From Azoarcus sp. Aa7 (lineage in GTDB: Bacteria; Pseudomonadota; Gammaproteobacteria; Burkholderiales; Rhodocyclaceae): a stretch of DNA of 64,000 nucleotides. The translations under genes and the position numbers were made by a program. This document shows positions 9,677 to 19,732 of this stretch, in pieces; within the stretch, counting starts at the first letter, position 1; each line of letters starts with the position of its first letter. The DNA lies in contig NZ_QVLR01000009.1 in the NCBI RefSeq assembly GCF_014822185.1, positions 186,001 through 250,000 of the forward strand. The letters are read 5' to 3'. Below the pieces are notes generated by a model. That model did not search any database and was not told where the DNA came from. It was given only the letters and a program-made list of their open reading frames with translations.

Positions 9677-10546
9677 TCACTTCGCCGCGGTGATGTCGGC
9701 GCTGGTGTCTATGCCGAGCTTGTAGCCGAGCGAAACGTGATGGAAACGACCGGCGGCGCTGTCATCGTGGATCGCGAAGCCGAAGTTGTACGTCTTTCCC
9801 GACTCGAGCGCGACGTCACCTTCCCCGCCAGCCAACTTGCGCGCGAACACGACCGTCCAGGTGTCGCCGTCGAGTTTGCCGTCGGCACTTACCAGGGACT
9901 GACCGCCTTCCATCACGCGCTTGTCCGCGACGTAGCCGTTGAAGCCTTTCTTCTCCCCGCTGCGCCACTGGTACAGATCGTAGAACTTGCCTTCCGCCAG
10001 CGATCCGCCCTTGACGTATTTCAGCTTGGTCTCGGCGGCGCCGGGCATGGTGCGCGAGTCGACGTGGCAGGTGGACCAGCATCCGCCGAGATCCGCGAGT
10101 TCGACCTTGCCGCCGGCTTCCAGCATGAAGGCGACCTTGACGGGGTTCTTCGCATCCATCTTCGCTGCACCGGATGCGGGCGGCTGCTTCCACGAGAAGC
10201 GCACGTACAGGTTGTCCGCGTCACGCGCGGCCTGCACCTTGACCGGAATGGCGGGTGCCTTGCCGGCAATCGGAGTCGGCTCGATCTTCTGCCCGCTCGC
10301 CATCTTCTTGCCCATGTCGGACGTTTCCGAATGGTGGCAATCTGCGCAGGTTTCACCCTTCTTCATGCCACGTGCGCCGCCGTGTTCGGTGCCCTTGGTG
10401 ATCCACTCGATCGGGGACACGCCGGGATAGAACACGGTGATGTCCTTCGCGGGGACCTTGCTCCAGTCCGGGGCCGCAGCCATCGCGGCGCCGGTCGCGC
10501 CTGCCAGAAGTGCGCCGGCAACGCCGGCAATTATCGTTTTCTTCAT
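9677..10546 (-). CDS. nirB: Dihaem cytochrome c-552-like protein (NirB type of Pseudomonas stutzeri)
   Basis: This 289-residue periplasmic protein has a signal peptide (cleavage near AAMA-AAPD). The body resembles the cytochrome c-552 / ethylbenzene-dehydrogenase heme-binding family. One ordinary c-heme site is CADCH at residues 67-71. A second possible site is CWSTCH at 156-161, which has three rather than two residues between the cysteines. Its place directly after nirS1 and nirT matches the nirSTB order of Pseudomonas stutzeri, where NirB is a dihaem cytochrome. The symbol is used in that sense and not for the NADH nitrite reductase. Its likely role is electron transfer toward NirS. Confidence 0.65.
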   Translation of the reverse strand: MKKTIIAGVAGALLAGATGAAMAAAPDWSKVPAKDITVFYPGVSPIEWITKGTEHGGARGMKKGETCADCHHSETSDMGKKMASGQKIEPTPIAGKAPAIPVKVQAARDADNLYVRFSWKQPPASGAAKMDAKNPVKVAFMLEAGGKVELADLGGCWSTCHVDSRTMPGAAETKLKYVKGGSLAEGKFYDLYQWRSGEKKGFNGYVADKRVMEGGQSLVSADGKLDGDTWTVVFARKLAGGEGDVALESGKTYNFGFAIHDDSAAGRFHHVSLGYKLGIDTSADITAAK

Positions 10547-10593
10547 CGTCGATTCCTCAGTTGATTCAGTCGGAGGCCTGCGCCGCGGGAGGC

Positions 10594-11202
10594 TTACAGG
10601 TCGTCTTCCTCGGTCATCCCTTCGGGCTTCGTGTGAGCAATGCCTTTGTGGCAGTCGATGCAGGTCATGTTGTCCTCACGCGCCATCTCGTGCTGCTTGC
10701 GCGCGCGCTGTTTCTGCGAGTCGGCATTCATGCTCTCGAGGCTGTGGCAGTTGCGGCACTCGCGGGAATCGGCCGCTTTCATGCGCTTCCACTCGTTGCG
10801 GGCGAGTTCGAGACGCTTGGCCGCAAACTTCTCGGGCGTATCGATGGTGCCGGTCAGCTTGCCCCAGACTTCCTTCGAGGCCTGCACCTTGCGGATCATC
10901 TTGTGCGTCCAGTCCTTCGGCACATGGCAATCGGGGCAGGTCGCACGCACCCCGGTGCGGTTCGAGTAGTGGATCGTCTTCTTGTATTCCTGGTACACGT
11001 TGTCATGCATTTCATGACACGAAATACAGAAGCTTTCGGTATTGGTCGCTTCGAGCACGGTGTTGAAACCGCCCCAGAAGAGCACGCCGATCGCAAATCC
11101 CGCGACCAGGAGGCCCCCGAACGAATACTTCGCGCTCGGGCGACGCAACGACGCCCAGAATCCTTTACGTCCTTCCGGCTGCTTGTCGTCTTTGTCTGTC
11201 AT
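10594..11202 (-). CDS. nirT: NirT, tetrahaem membrane-anchored cytochrome c (NapC/NirT family)
   Basis: NirT takes electrons from membrane quinol and passes them to periplasmic acceptors of the nitrite reductase system. The 202-residue product has one N-terminal membrane anchor (about residues 28-50). Four CXXCH heme sites follow in the periplasmic part: CISCH, CPDCH, CRNCH and CIDCH. The length and spacing are typical of NapC/NirT proteins. It follows nirS1 by 71 bases and precedes nirB, as in Pseudomonas stutzeri. NapC is the main alternative, but no nap genes are in the window. Confidence 0.92.
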   Translation of the reverse strand: MTDKDDKQPEGRKGFWASLRRPSAKYSFGGLLVAGFAIGVLFWGGFNTVLEATNTESFCISCHEMHDNVYQEYKKTIHYSNRTGVRATCPDCHVPKDWTHKMIRKVQASKEVWGKLTGTIDTPEKFAAKRLELARNEWKRMKAADSRECRNCHSLESMNADSQKQRARKQHEMAREDNMTCIDCHKGIAHTKPEGMTEEDDL

Positions 11203-11273
11203 GACACTTCTTTCTCCCTTCCCTGCCCCCGCGCACGAGGCGCGGGGGACTCAGCAGGCGACCGGAGAACCGA

Positions 11274-12956
11274 TCAATAAACGTCGTGCATCGTGTTGAA
11301 GACGTTGAACTTGCCCGTCGGCGTGACGATTGCCGGGTCGGTGATGACCTTCTTCAGCTTGAGGGTCTTGTCGTCGTAGATGACGATCGCCGACTGGTCG
11401 GTCTTGCCGCCCCACAGCGAGATCCACACCTCGTTCCCGGCCTCGTTGTACTCGGGGTGCGTTGCGCGGCGGATCGCCTTGCTTTCCGGCAGGCCCGAAT
11501 CCTTGGCGACGTCGAGACGGGCCGGTGCCTTGTTCAGGTCCTTGAGGTCATAGACATACACCGACTCGGCGACCTCCCGCTCGGGGTTCATCGGCGCGTC
11601 GGCCCACAAGTGCGTGGACTTCGGGTGCGTCTTGACGAACAGGTTGCCCGCACCCGGCATCTTCAGCTCCTGCACGACCTTCCAGTTCTTGTCCTTGTGC
11701 TTGGCGTGCTTCGGATCGTCCGACGCCGTCGAGATCACCGAGATCACGTCGGCACCGAGGTGACCCGTTGTCCACACGGGCCCGAACTGCGGGTGCAGGA
11801 AGTTCGCGCCACGGCCCGGATGCGGGATCTTGGCAGTATCGACCAGCGCCGCGAGCTTGCCGGTCTTCGTGTCGACCGCCGCGACCTTGTGCGACGCATT
11901 GGCGGCGACCATGAAGTAGCGCTTCGAAATGTCCCAGCCGCCGTCATGCAGGAACTTCGCGGACTCGATCGTTGTGGTCTTCAGGTTCTTGATGTCGGTG
12001 TAGTCGACCAGCATGATCTGGCCGGTTTCCTTCACGTTCACCACCCACTCGGGCTTGATGTGCGACGCGACGATCGACGCGACGCGCGGTTCCGGGTGGT
12101 ACTCCCCGTCGACCGTCTGGCCGCGGGTCGAGACGACCTTGATCGGCTCCAGCGTCTCGCCGTCCATGATCGAGAACTGGGGTGGCCAGTAGGTGCCGCC
12201 GATCAGGTATTTGTCTTCGAAACCCTTGAACTTCGACGTGTCGACCGATCGCGCGTCCGAACCGAGGCGCACCGTCGCAACCGTCTTCGGTTCCTCGTAC
12301 CACATGTCGATGATCGTCGTCAGGCCGTCGCGGCCAACGGTGTAGACATAGCGGCCCGATGCCGACAGGCGGGAGATATGGACCGCATAGCCGGTATCGA
12401 GCACCTTCCAGATATTGTGCGTGTCGCCGTCGATCAGCGCGAGCTTGCCGGCATCGCGCAGCGTCACCGCGAACACGTTCTTCAGGTTGATGTTGTTCAT
12501 CTGCTTCTTCGGACGCTCGGCAACCGGAACGATCAACTTCCAGCTGTCCTTCATGTCCTTGAGCGAGAACTCGGGCGGCACGTCCGGCGTCTGCTGGATG
12601 TACCGCGCCATCACGTTGATTTCTTCCTTGGTCAGGATGTCGTCGTAATTGACCATCCCGCCTTCGGTGCCGTAGGAGATGATCTTCTCGAGCCGGGCGG
12701 TGCCGAGCTTGAGCGTGCCGCCTTCGAGCTTGGTGCCATCGGCCGCAGTCTTGTTCCAGTGCGGCTCGAGGTTCTTGCCGGTAGCGCCCTTGCGCAGCAC
12801 GCCATGGCAGCCAGCGCAGCGCTCGAAGTAGATCTGCTTTGCCTTCGTTTTCTCGTCGGCAGTCATTTCGGGAGCCGACTGCGCCCACGCCGCACCGACC
12901 GCCATCGGCAGCAGCGCCAGAGCCAGGGTCTTTCCGATCCAATTATGGTTTTGCAC
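11274..12956 (-). CDS. nirS: Cytochrome cd1 nitrite reductase, P. stutzeri-like type (NirS1)
   Basis: This periplasmic enzyme reduces nitrite to nitric oxide in denitrification. The 560-residue precursor has a signal peptide ending near AWAQ. The cytochrome c domain has CAGCH (Cys47, Cys50, His51) and a candidate Met ligand in GTEGGMVNYDD. The eight-bladed heme d1 propeller keeps the axial His in GYAVHISR and the active-site histidines in FLHDGGWD and IPHPGRG. GTG at 12956 is preferred over GTG at 12977 because AAGGAG lies just upstream and leaves a clean signal peptide. An FNR-like box lies about 80 bases upstream. It differs clearly from the second NirS at 17921, which is closer to the Pseudomonas aeruginosa type. 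Confidence 0.97.
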   Translation of the reverse strand: MQNHNWIGKTLALALLPMAVGAAWAQSAPEMTADEKTKAKQIYFERCAGCHGVLRKGATGKNLEPHWNKTAADGTKLEGGTLKLGTARLEKIISYGTEGGMVNYDDILTKEEINVMARYIQQTPDVPPEFSLKDMKDSWKLIVPVAERPKKQMNNINLKNVFAVTLRDAGKLALIDGDTHNIWKVLDTGYAVHISRLSASGRYVYTVGRDGLTTIIDMWYEEPKTVATVRLGSDARSVDTSKFKGFEDKYLIGGTYWPPQFSIMDGETLEPIKVVSTRGQTVDGEYHPEPRVASIVASHIKPEWVVNVKETGQIMLVDYTDIKNLKTTTIESAKFLHDGGWDISKRYFMVAANASHKVAAVDTKTGKLAALVDTAKIPHPGRGANFLHPQFGPVWTTGHLGADVISVISTASDDPKHAKHKDKNWKVVQELKMPGAGNLFVKTHPKSTHLWADAPMNPEREVAESVYVYDLKDLNKAPARLDVAKDSGLPESKAIRRATHPEYNEAGNEVWISLWGGKTDQSAIVIYDDKTLKLKKVITDPAIVTPTGKFNVFNTMHDVY

Positions 12957-13000
12957 CTTTCTCTCCTTAAGCGACACGGAATGTCAAACAACTGGCGCGG

Positions 13001-13042
13001 AGTATTGACCTGATGACTTTGGGGATCTTTGATGTGTCTTAA
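13001..13042 (-). promoter_or_regulatory. FNR/Dnr-like box and -10 element upstream of nirS1
   Basis: TTGATGTGTCTTAA (13029-13042) matches the TTGAT-N4-ATCAA box at 8 of 10 positions. On the minus strand a -10-like AATACT (13006-13001) has its centre 32 bases from the box centre, the spacing of class II FNR promoters (box at -41.5). Transcription would begin near 12994, about 38 bases before the GTG. Control by an FNR-family NO or oxygen sensor (Dnr/NnrR type) is inference. Confidence 0.6.
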
Positions 13043-13118
13043 ATTTCCCCAGACGGCGCGGGGACATAGACATTCGACATACGTGCGAATGCGCTCCGGC
13101 CGATGGCCGAAGGGACAA

Positions 13119-13135
13119 TGACGGCATCGCCGTCA
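13119..13135 (-). other. Short hairpin after nirH
   Basis: Perfect seven-base arms TGACGGC and GCCGTCA are separated by ATC. The hairpin lies 17 bases after the nirH stop and upstream of the nirS1 promoter. No T run follows, so termination is uncertain. It may protect the 3' end of the nirC-to-nirH message. Confidence 0.4.
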
Positions 13136-13151
13136 GGCGGAAGGAAAGGGT

Positions 13152-13658
13152 TCAGCCCGCGTCGCGGATGCGCAGGCCGGTCTTCTTCAGGATCGCCGAA
13201 GAGAAGAGCACGTCGCGGGCGCGACACGCGGCGGGGAAACGCGATTCGAGGCGGACGGCGATGTCCTCGAGCTGTTCACGCACGGCGTCGTGGCTACGGC
13301 CATGTACCATCGCGAACAGGTTGTATGGCCAGTCCGGCAGGCGGCGGGGACGGCGATAGCAGTGCGTGACGGCGGCGAGCGCGCCAAGCCATTCGCCGAC
13401 CGCCTCGATCGCCTCGTCATCGATATCCCACACACTCATGCCATTGGCCGTATAGCCGATCGCGTAGTGGTTCGGCACGGCCCCGATGCGCCGGATCACG
13501 CCCCGCTCGAGCATGGAGCGGATGCGTGCGAGCAGTTCCTGCGGAGGGATGCCCAGTTCGCCGGCGACCGTACCCCAGGGGTCGGAAACCAGCGGCAGGC
13601 CGCCCTGGGTCGCGACGATGATGCGGCGTTCGAGGTCGTCGGCAGCCACGTCCGTCAT
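13152..13658 (-). CDS. nirH: NirH, siroheme decarboxylase subunit
   Basis: NirH belongs to the AsnC/Lrp-like family whose NirD, NirL, NirG and NirH members together convert siroheme to didecarboxysiroheme for heme d1. The 168-residue product has an N-terminal winged-helix part and a C-terminal domain with THCYRRPRRLPDWPYN and MVHGR. Those motifs are shared with the NirL half of the preceding fusion. ATG at 13658 overlaps the nirG stop (ATGA), so translation is coupled. The upstream extension of this frame lies inside nirG and is not used. Assignment as NirH rather than NirL rests on gene order. Confidence 0.85.
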   Translation of the reverse strand: MTDVAADDLERRIIVATQGGLPLVSDPWGTVAGELGIPPQELLARIRSMLERGVIRRIGAVPNHYAIGYTANGMSVWDIDDEAIEAVGEWLGALAAVTHCYRRPRRLPDWPYNLFAMVHGRSHDAVREQLEDIAVRLESRFPAACRARDVLFSSAILKKTGLRIRDAG

Positions 13659-14137
13659 GCCTCCAGCTTCATTTCGACGAAGTATTCGCGTTCCTTCGGA
13701 AAGAGGAACACGGGCAGTCCCGTTGCGGCTTCGATACGCCGGGCGCAGTCGGCGATGCCGTCGGGACGCTCGGTGGCGAGCACGAACCACATGTTGAGGG
13801 CGTGCTCGCGCCGGTAATTGTGGGCGACTTCGGCGAACGCGTTGACCTGCGCGGTGACATGCTCGAAGGCATCGTCGGGAACGCTCATCGCAGCCAGGCA
13901 GAAAGCGCCGCCGATGCGCTCGATCTGGAACATCGGGCCGAAGCGGGTCAGCACGCGCGCGTCGAGCAGACGCTGCAGGCGCACGAGAACCTCTTCCTCC
14001 GCGAGACCCAGCCGCACACCGACCTCGGCAAAGGGCTGGCGGGAAAGCGGAAAGTCGCCCTGCAACGCGTTGATCAGCGCACGATCGGTGTCATCGAGCG
14101 CAACGGGACCGTCGGCTGGCGTGCGGCGACCGCTCAT
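13655..14137 (-). CDS. nirG: NirG, siroheme decarboxylase subunit
   Basis: This is a second AsnC/Lrp-like siroheme decarboxylase component, 160 residues. The motif AHNYRREHALNMWFV places it with NirD and NirG, rather than NirL and NirH. Its ATG at 14137 overlaps the nirDL stop by four bases (ATGA), and its own stop overlaps the nirH start in the same way. The three genes are therefore translated in series, which fits subunits of one complex. It acts in the cytoplasm on siroheme made by NirE and the general siroheme pathway. Confidence 0.85.
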   Translation of the reverse strand: MSGRRTPADGPVALDDTDRALINALQGDFPLSRQPFAEVGVRLGLAEEEVLVRLQRLLDARVLTRFGPMFQIERIGGAFCLAAMSVPDDAFEHVTAQVNAFAEVAHNYRREHALNMWFVLATERPDGIADCARRIEAATGLPVFLFPKEREYFVEMKLEA

Positions 14138-15195
14138 GCGTCCGCGTCCGTCAGGTAACAGGCACCCTGCTGCTTGAAGCGACGGCAACTGAAAAGCACC
14201 TCGTGCGCCCAGCGATCCAGGCCGAGGCGAGCGGCGATGTCGTCACGGGTCGCGCACACGGCTTCGCGCGAGCGTCCGTGGATCATGCAGAAAAGGTTGT
14301 AGCGCCACCCCGGCAGCGCGCGCCGACGGCGATAGCACAAGGTGACCGCAGGCTCGGCTGCCAGCAGGCGGCCGAGCCCGCTGACCTCCTCGTCCGGCAC
14401 GTCCCACACGCACATCGCGTTGGCGCGAAAGCCCAGCTCGTGATGCCGCACGACGATGCCGAAGCGCTTGACGATGCCGTCGGCGAGCCAGCGTTCGATC
14501 AGTTCAAGAACCATCGCCTCGCTGATCCCGGCCTTGCGCCCCAGCGCATCGAACGGACGTGGCTCGAGCGGCAAACCTTCCTGCAGCGCACGCATCAGTG
14601 CACGCTCCAGCCCCGGCAACGCACAGGCCGCCTCGGGGATCGGCAGTGGAGGTGAGACGGCCGCCGGCCCCACCGCCCGTGCGGTGCCGCCGTCGGCGAG
14701 ATCGAAGCCAAGATCGATGTGGAATTCCTCTTCCAGCGGTAGCACGATGACAGGGCAACCGGTGTCGTGCTCGATGCCGACGACGATCTCGTGCAGCCGT
14801 CCCGGCGACGCCGCAGTGACCACGAACCAGAGGTTGTAAGCGTGCTCGCGCTGGTAATTGTGGTTGACCTCGGCGACGGCGCTCACGCGTGCGGCAATCT
14901 CCTCGAGCCGTTCAGCAGGCGCGGCCAGGGCGGCAAGGGCGCTCGCACCGATGCGCCGCGGCGCGAACACGGCGCCGACGCGGCTGACGACCCCCGACGC
15001 CTGCCAGGCCCGCAGCGCATCCAGCGCCTCGTCTTCGCCGAGACCGCATTCTGCCGCGATCGCAGCAAACGGTCGCGACACCAGCGGAAATGCGCGCTGG
15101 TACTCGTTAAGAAGACGGAAGGTCCCCGAACCGACCGCGGTGCCGGGAATTCCCGCCGTGGCAAGATCCACGATGCGCGCGCCGTGACAGCTCAT
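14134..15195 (-). CDS. nirDL: NirDL fusion, siroheme decarboxylase
   Basis: One 353-residue chain holds two family members. Residues of about 1-165 are NirD-like (with NHNYQREHAYNLWFV), and about 195-353 are NirL-like (TLCYRRRRALPGWRYN and MIHGR). A Gly/Ala/Pro-rich linker near 170-190 joins them. NirDL fusions are known, for example in Hydrogenobacter, and the fused protein decarboxylates siroheme. ATG at 15195 lies one base after the nirF stop. The following nirG overlaps by four bases. Whether nirG and nirH are also needed, or act as partners, cannot be read from the sequence. Confidence 0.9.
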   Translation of the reverse strand: MSCHGARIVDLATAGIPGTAVGSGTFRLLNEYQRAFPLVSRPFAAIAAECGLGEDEALDALRAWQASGVVSRVGAVFAPRRIGASALAALAAPAERLEEIAARVSAVAEVNHNYQREHAYNLWFVVTAASPGRLHEIVVGIEHDTGCPVIVLPLEEEFHIDLGFDLADGGTARAVGPAAVSPPLPIPEAACALPGLERALMRALQEGLPLEPRPFDALGRKAGISEAMVLELIERWLADGIVKRFGIVVRHHELGFRANAMCVWDVPDEEVSGLGRLLAAEPAVTLCYRRRRALPGWRYNLFCMIHGRSREAVCATRDDIAARLGLDRWAHEVLFSCRRFKQQGACYLTDADA

Positions 15196-15196
15196 C

Positions 15197-16384
15197 TCAG
15201 AATCCCGTGCGGAACGCGCGGCTGGTGAAGAAGATGCCGCTCGGGCTCGCGGCGGGCAGCTCCGCCAGCTTGCGGCGCGTGGCGGTGTCGTAGATCGCGA
15301 CCTTGTTGTCGTCCCGCGCCGAGATCCACACTGCCTCGCCCTTGGGCGTAAATTCCAGATGCAGGATCGCCCGGCCGGGCTGGAAGGTGTCGAGGAGACG
15401 GTTCGTAAAGGTGTCGATGACCTGCATCCAGCCGTTGTCCGGGAAGGCGAAATTCACCCACACCTCGCGCCCGTCGGGCCGCGCCATCACGAACACGGGC
15501 TGGCTCTTGACCGGGATACGCGCGACCTCCTTCCAGCTCCCGAGCTCGACGACGAGCACCTCGTGGCGACCGATCGCCGGCAGGTACGCGCGCCCGGCAG
15601 CGACCGCCCAGCCGCGCAGGTGCGGCATCTTGTATACAGGCAAGGCCTGCTCGCCGCGACCGTAGCCGGGCAGGATCGTGCGCACGCCCTGCGCCGGCTG
15701 CCACAGGTCGAGCATCGAGAGCCCGTCCTCGCCGAACAGGCCGGCGATGTAGTAGCGACCGTCGGGCGTCACGAGCGCATCGTAGGGCTGCTTGCCGGCG
15801 GGATAACGTTCGGTCTTCGGGTTCTTCGGATCCGACAGATCGGTGACGCGGATCTCGTTCGCATCGAACAGCGAATAGATGAACCGGCTCCCCGGCAGAT
15901 CCGCGAGCCCGACGACCTTCGAACGCTTGCCCTCGGCGCCGTAATCGGCCGGCACGTCGGCGACGAGCGCCAGCGTATCGGCGTCGAAGGCCTTGATGCC
16001 GCCCGGCTCGTAGTTCTGCGCCACCACCAGGCGACCGTCCTGCGAGACCGCTCCACCGATCGAGTTGCCCGCCTGCAGGATGCGTCCCGCGATCGTGGCC
16101 GTCAGCAGGTCGACCTTGGTGAGCCCGCCATCACGTCCGAAAACATACGCGTAGCGGCCGTCACGCGAGAAGACCACCGACGCGTGGGACAGGTCGCCGA
16201 GGCCCGAGACCTGCGCAAGCGACTTGCGACCCGAGGTCTCGATCACCTGAACCTGCCCCGTCGCGCGCTCGATCACCACCCCGAGGTCACCGGTGCCGCG
16301 CAGCGTCGGCTGCGGCGTCGCACACGCAGAAAGGAGCAGGACCGGGACGATCCACCACATGTATTTCACGATCAGGTGCAGCAT
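15197..16384 (-). CDS. nirF: NirF, d1-propeller lipoprotein of heme d1 maturation
   Basis: NirF is required for heme d1 formation and resembles the d1 domain of NirS without the cytochrome c domain. The 395-residue precursor starts with a hydrophobic segment and a lipobox LLSAC, with Cys21 as the likely lipid-modified residue. It would therefore be anchored on the periplasmic side of a membrane. The rest is an eight-bladed propeller with NirS-like repeats such as SRDGRYAYVFGRDG. ATG at 16384 has GAGGATCAA upstream. The gene lies between nirC and nirDL with a one-base gap to the latter. Confidence 0.93.
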   Translation of the reverse strand: MLHLIVKYMWWIVPVLLLSACATPQPTLRGTGDLGVVIERATGQVQVIETSGRKSLAQVSGLGDLSHASVVFSRDGRYAYVFGRDGGLTKVDLLTATIAGRILQAGNSIGGAVSQDGRLVVAQNYEPGGIKAFDADTLALVADVPADYGAEGKRSKVVGLADLPGSRFIYSLFDANEIRVTDLSDPKNPKTERYPAGKQPYDALVTPDGRYYIAGLFGEDGLSMLDLWQPAQGVRTILPGYGRGEQALPVYKMPHLRGWAVAAGRAYLPAIGRHEVLVVELGSWKEVARIPVKSQPVFVMARPDGREVWVNFAFPDNGWMQVIDTFTNRLLDTFQPGRAILHLEFTPKGEAVWISARDDNKVAIYDTATRRKLAELPAASPSGIFFTSRAFRTGF

Positions 16385-16430
16385 TTGATCCTCATCTCAT
16401 ATCGAGCCGCACGAACGACGAAAACCCCGC

Positions 16431-16793
16431 TCAGCGCGAGGCACCCGGATCCGCCGGAAATCCTTCGGCCAGCCGATCCACGATCCACGCGGCCTCATCT
16501 TCCGCGACGATGCCGCGAAACGGCGGCATCGGCGTGCCGGGGCGACCACCGAGGATTGTCGCGACGAGGCTCTCGCGTGGCTTGTCGCGCAGGGCCGGGG
16601 CGGTCAGCGCGGGCCCCAATCCACCCTGCAGGGTCAGGCCATGACAGGAACCGCAATCCTGACGCACCAGATGCACCAGTTCGCGGATACGCTGGGGCTG
16701 CAACTGCGGGGACGCATCCTGCGCGGCAGCCGGCAATCCCGCCGCCATTGCGACAAACGCCAGGAAAACCGTCCGATACGTCCCATGCGACAC
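16431..16793 (-). CDS. nirC: NirC, monohaem cytochrome c
   Basis: NirC is a small periplasmic cytochrome c that supports heme d1 maturation and can pass electrons to NirS. The product has 120 residues, a signal peptide ending near PAAAQ, one heme site CGSCH (residues 47-51) and a candidate Met ligand in MPPFRG. GTG at 16793 was chosen because GGAGG lies 7 bases upstream and it starts directly before the signal peptide. It is the first gene of the minus-strand nir run, 46 bases before nirF. It is preceded by an FNR-like box shared with nirE. Confidence 0.88.
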   Translation of the reverse strand: MSHGTYRTVFLAFVAMAAGLPAAAQDASPQLQPQRIRELVHLVRQDCGSCHGLTLQGGLGPALTAPALRDKPRESLVATILGGRPGTPMPPFRGIVAEDEAAWIVDRLAEGFPADPGASR

Positions 16794-16877
16794 GCCGCCA
16801 CCTCCCCAGGATTGAATCGCCCGCCCCGTCAGCCATCGCGACGCATGCACGATGGCCGAATCCGCGACGGCGCGACA

Positions 16878-16948
16878 AGTATCAAGCGCACAGCATTCTG
16901 CGCTCCTTGATATCGGTTAATTTCCCCGGCGATGAGTAGGGATACAGT
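16878..16948. promoter_or_regulatory. Divergent nirC/nirE promoter with one shared FNR/Dnr-like box
   Basis: TTGATATCGGTTAA (16907-16920) resembles the TTGAT-N4-ATCAA box, matching 8 of 10 positions. On the minus strand GATACT (16883-16878) is centred 33 bases from the box. On the plus strand TACAGT (16943-16948) is centred 32 bases from it. Both fit a class II FNR-type promoter. One bound regulator could drive nirC and nirE in opposite directions. Starts would be near 16871 and 16955. Confidence 0.6.
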
Positions 16949-17025
16949 GTCGGCGCGAATCAGCTGATTGCCACACAAGAACCAGCCGCGCTGGTACGTC
17001 CGCGCGGCGTCCTGGAGAGCCATCC

Positions 17026-17850
17026 ATGAGCATGCACAATCGCGTCGCCGACCCCAGGCAGTGCAGCGCGGGCGGCGCATCGCGCCCGACCGGCAAAGTG
17101 TATCTGGTGGGAGCCGGCCCCGGCGACCCGGACTTGCTCACACTCAAGGCGGCACGCGTGATCGGCAGCGCCAAGGTGGTCGTGTACGACCACCTCGTCG
17201 GCGACGGCGTCCTCGCGCTGGTCAACCGCAACGCCCGCATGATCTATGTCGGCAAGGAGGCGGGCAATCATTCCCTGCCTCAGGATCAGATCAACGATCT
17301 CCTGGTCGAACTCGCGCGCACCGGCCTCGACGTGGTGCGACTCAAGGGCGGCGACCCCTTCATGTTCGGCCGCGGCGGCGAGGAGATGGAAGAACTGCTC
17401 GATCACGGCGTCTCGTGCGAAGTCGTGCCCGGCATCACGGCAGCCTGCGGCATCTCCGCCTGTACCGGCATGCCGCTCACGCATCGCGATCACGCTCGGT
17501 CGGTGATCTTCACCACCGGCCATCTCAAGGACGGCACGGTGAACCTCGACTGGCCTGCCCTGGCGCGGCCAAACCAGACCGTCGTGATCTACATGGGTCT
17601 TGGCGCGCTCGACATCATCTGCCGCGAACTCATCGCCCACAGCCTGCCCGGCGACACTCCCGCTGCCGTCGTGCATGCCGGCACCACGGACCGGCAAGTC
17701 GTCCTCACGGACCGGCTCGACCGGCTCGCAGCATCAGTCAAACGCGCCCGGCTCAAGTCGCCGGCGCTGATCATGATCGGCTCGATCGTCTCGCTCCACG
17801 CGCTGCTCGGCAAGGAACGACAAACGGAAGAACTTGCGCTGACGGCATGA
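17026..17850 (+). CDS. nirE: NirE, uroporphyrinogen-III C-methyltransferase
   Basis: NirE uses S-adenosylmethionine to methylate uroporphyrinogen III at C2 and C7, giving precorrin-2, the entry to siroheme and heme d1. The 274-residue product has the family motifs: VYLVGAGPGDPDLLTLKA at the N-terminus, RLKGGDPFMFGRGGEE, and the later GLGALDIICREL. No siroheme synthase fusion domains are present. ATG at 17026 has GGAGAG upstream; ATG at 17032 is a weaker option. It is divergent from nirC and lies 70 bases before the second nirS. Its location in a nir locus argues for NirE rather than CobA or CysG. Confidence 0.92.
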   Translation: MSMHNRVADPRQCSAGGASRPTGKVYLVGAGPGDPDLLTLKAARVIGSAKVVVYDHLVGDGVLALVNRNARMIYVGKEAGNHSLPQDQINDLLVELARTGLDVVRLKGGDPFMFGRGGEEMEELLDHGVSCEVVPGITAACGISACTGMPLTHRDHARSVIFTTGHLKDGTVNLDWPALARPNQTVVIYMGLGALDIICRELIAHSLPGDTPAAVVHAGTTDRQVVLTDRLDRLAASVKRARLKSPALIMIGSIVSLHALLGKERQTEELALTA

Positions 17851-17865
17851 GCACCCGTCGATAAC

Positions 17866-17894
17866 GTACTTGGCAGACCCTCGTGCACAAGTAC
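17866..17894 (+). repeat. Inverted repeat between nirE and nirS2
   Basis: Perfect seven-base arms GTACTTG (17866-17872) and CAAGTAC (17888-17894) with a 15-base loop lie in the 70-base nirE-nirS2 gap. They end shortly before the AAGGAG ribosome site of nirS2. It could be a processing structure or a protein site. No FNR-like box is visible in this gap. Confidence 0.35.
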
Positions 17895-17917
17895 TTTCTT
17901 GTCCTGAAAGGAGATAG

Positions 17918-19651
<1,734 letters not shown>

Positions 19652-19693
19652 TCGCGCGGGGCGGCCCGTCCGCCCCCGCACGGCAACGCCGAG

Positions 19694-19716
19694 GGCCAGC
19701 CTTGCGCTGGCCTTTT
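19694..19716 (+). terminator. Rho-independent terminator of nirE-nirS2
   Basis: The stem GGCCAGC (19694-19700) and GCTGGCC (19706-19712) with a CTTGC loop is followed by TTTTCATTT. It lies 43 bases after the nirS2 stop. It also separates nirS2 from the convergent minus-strand gene that ends at 19733. Confidence 0.88.
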
Positions 19717-19732
19717 CATTTGCTGCGGAAGG

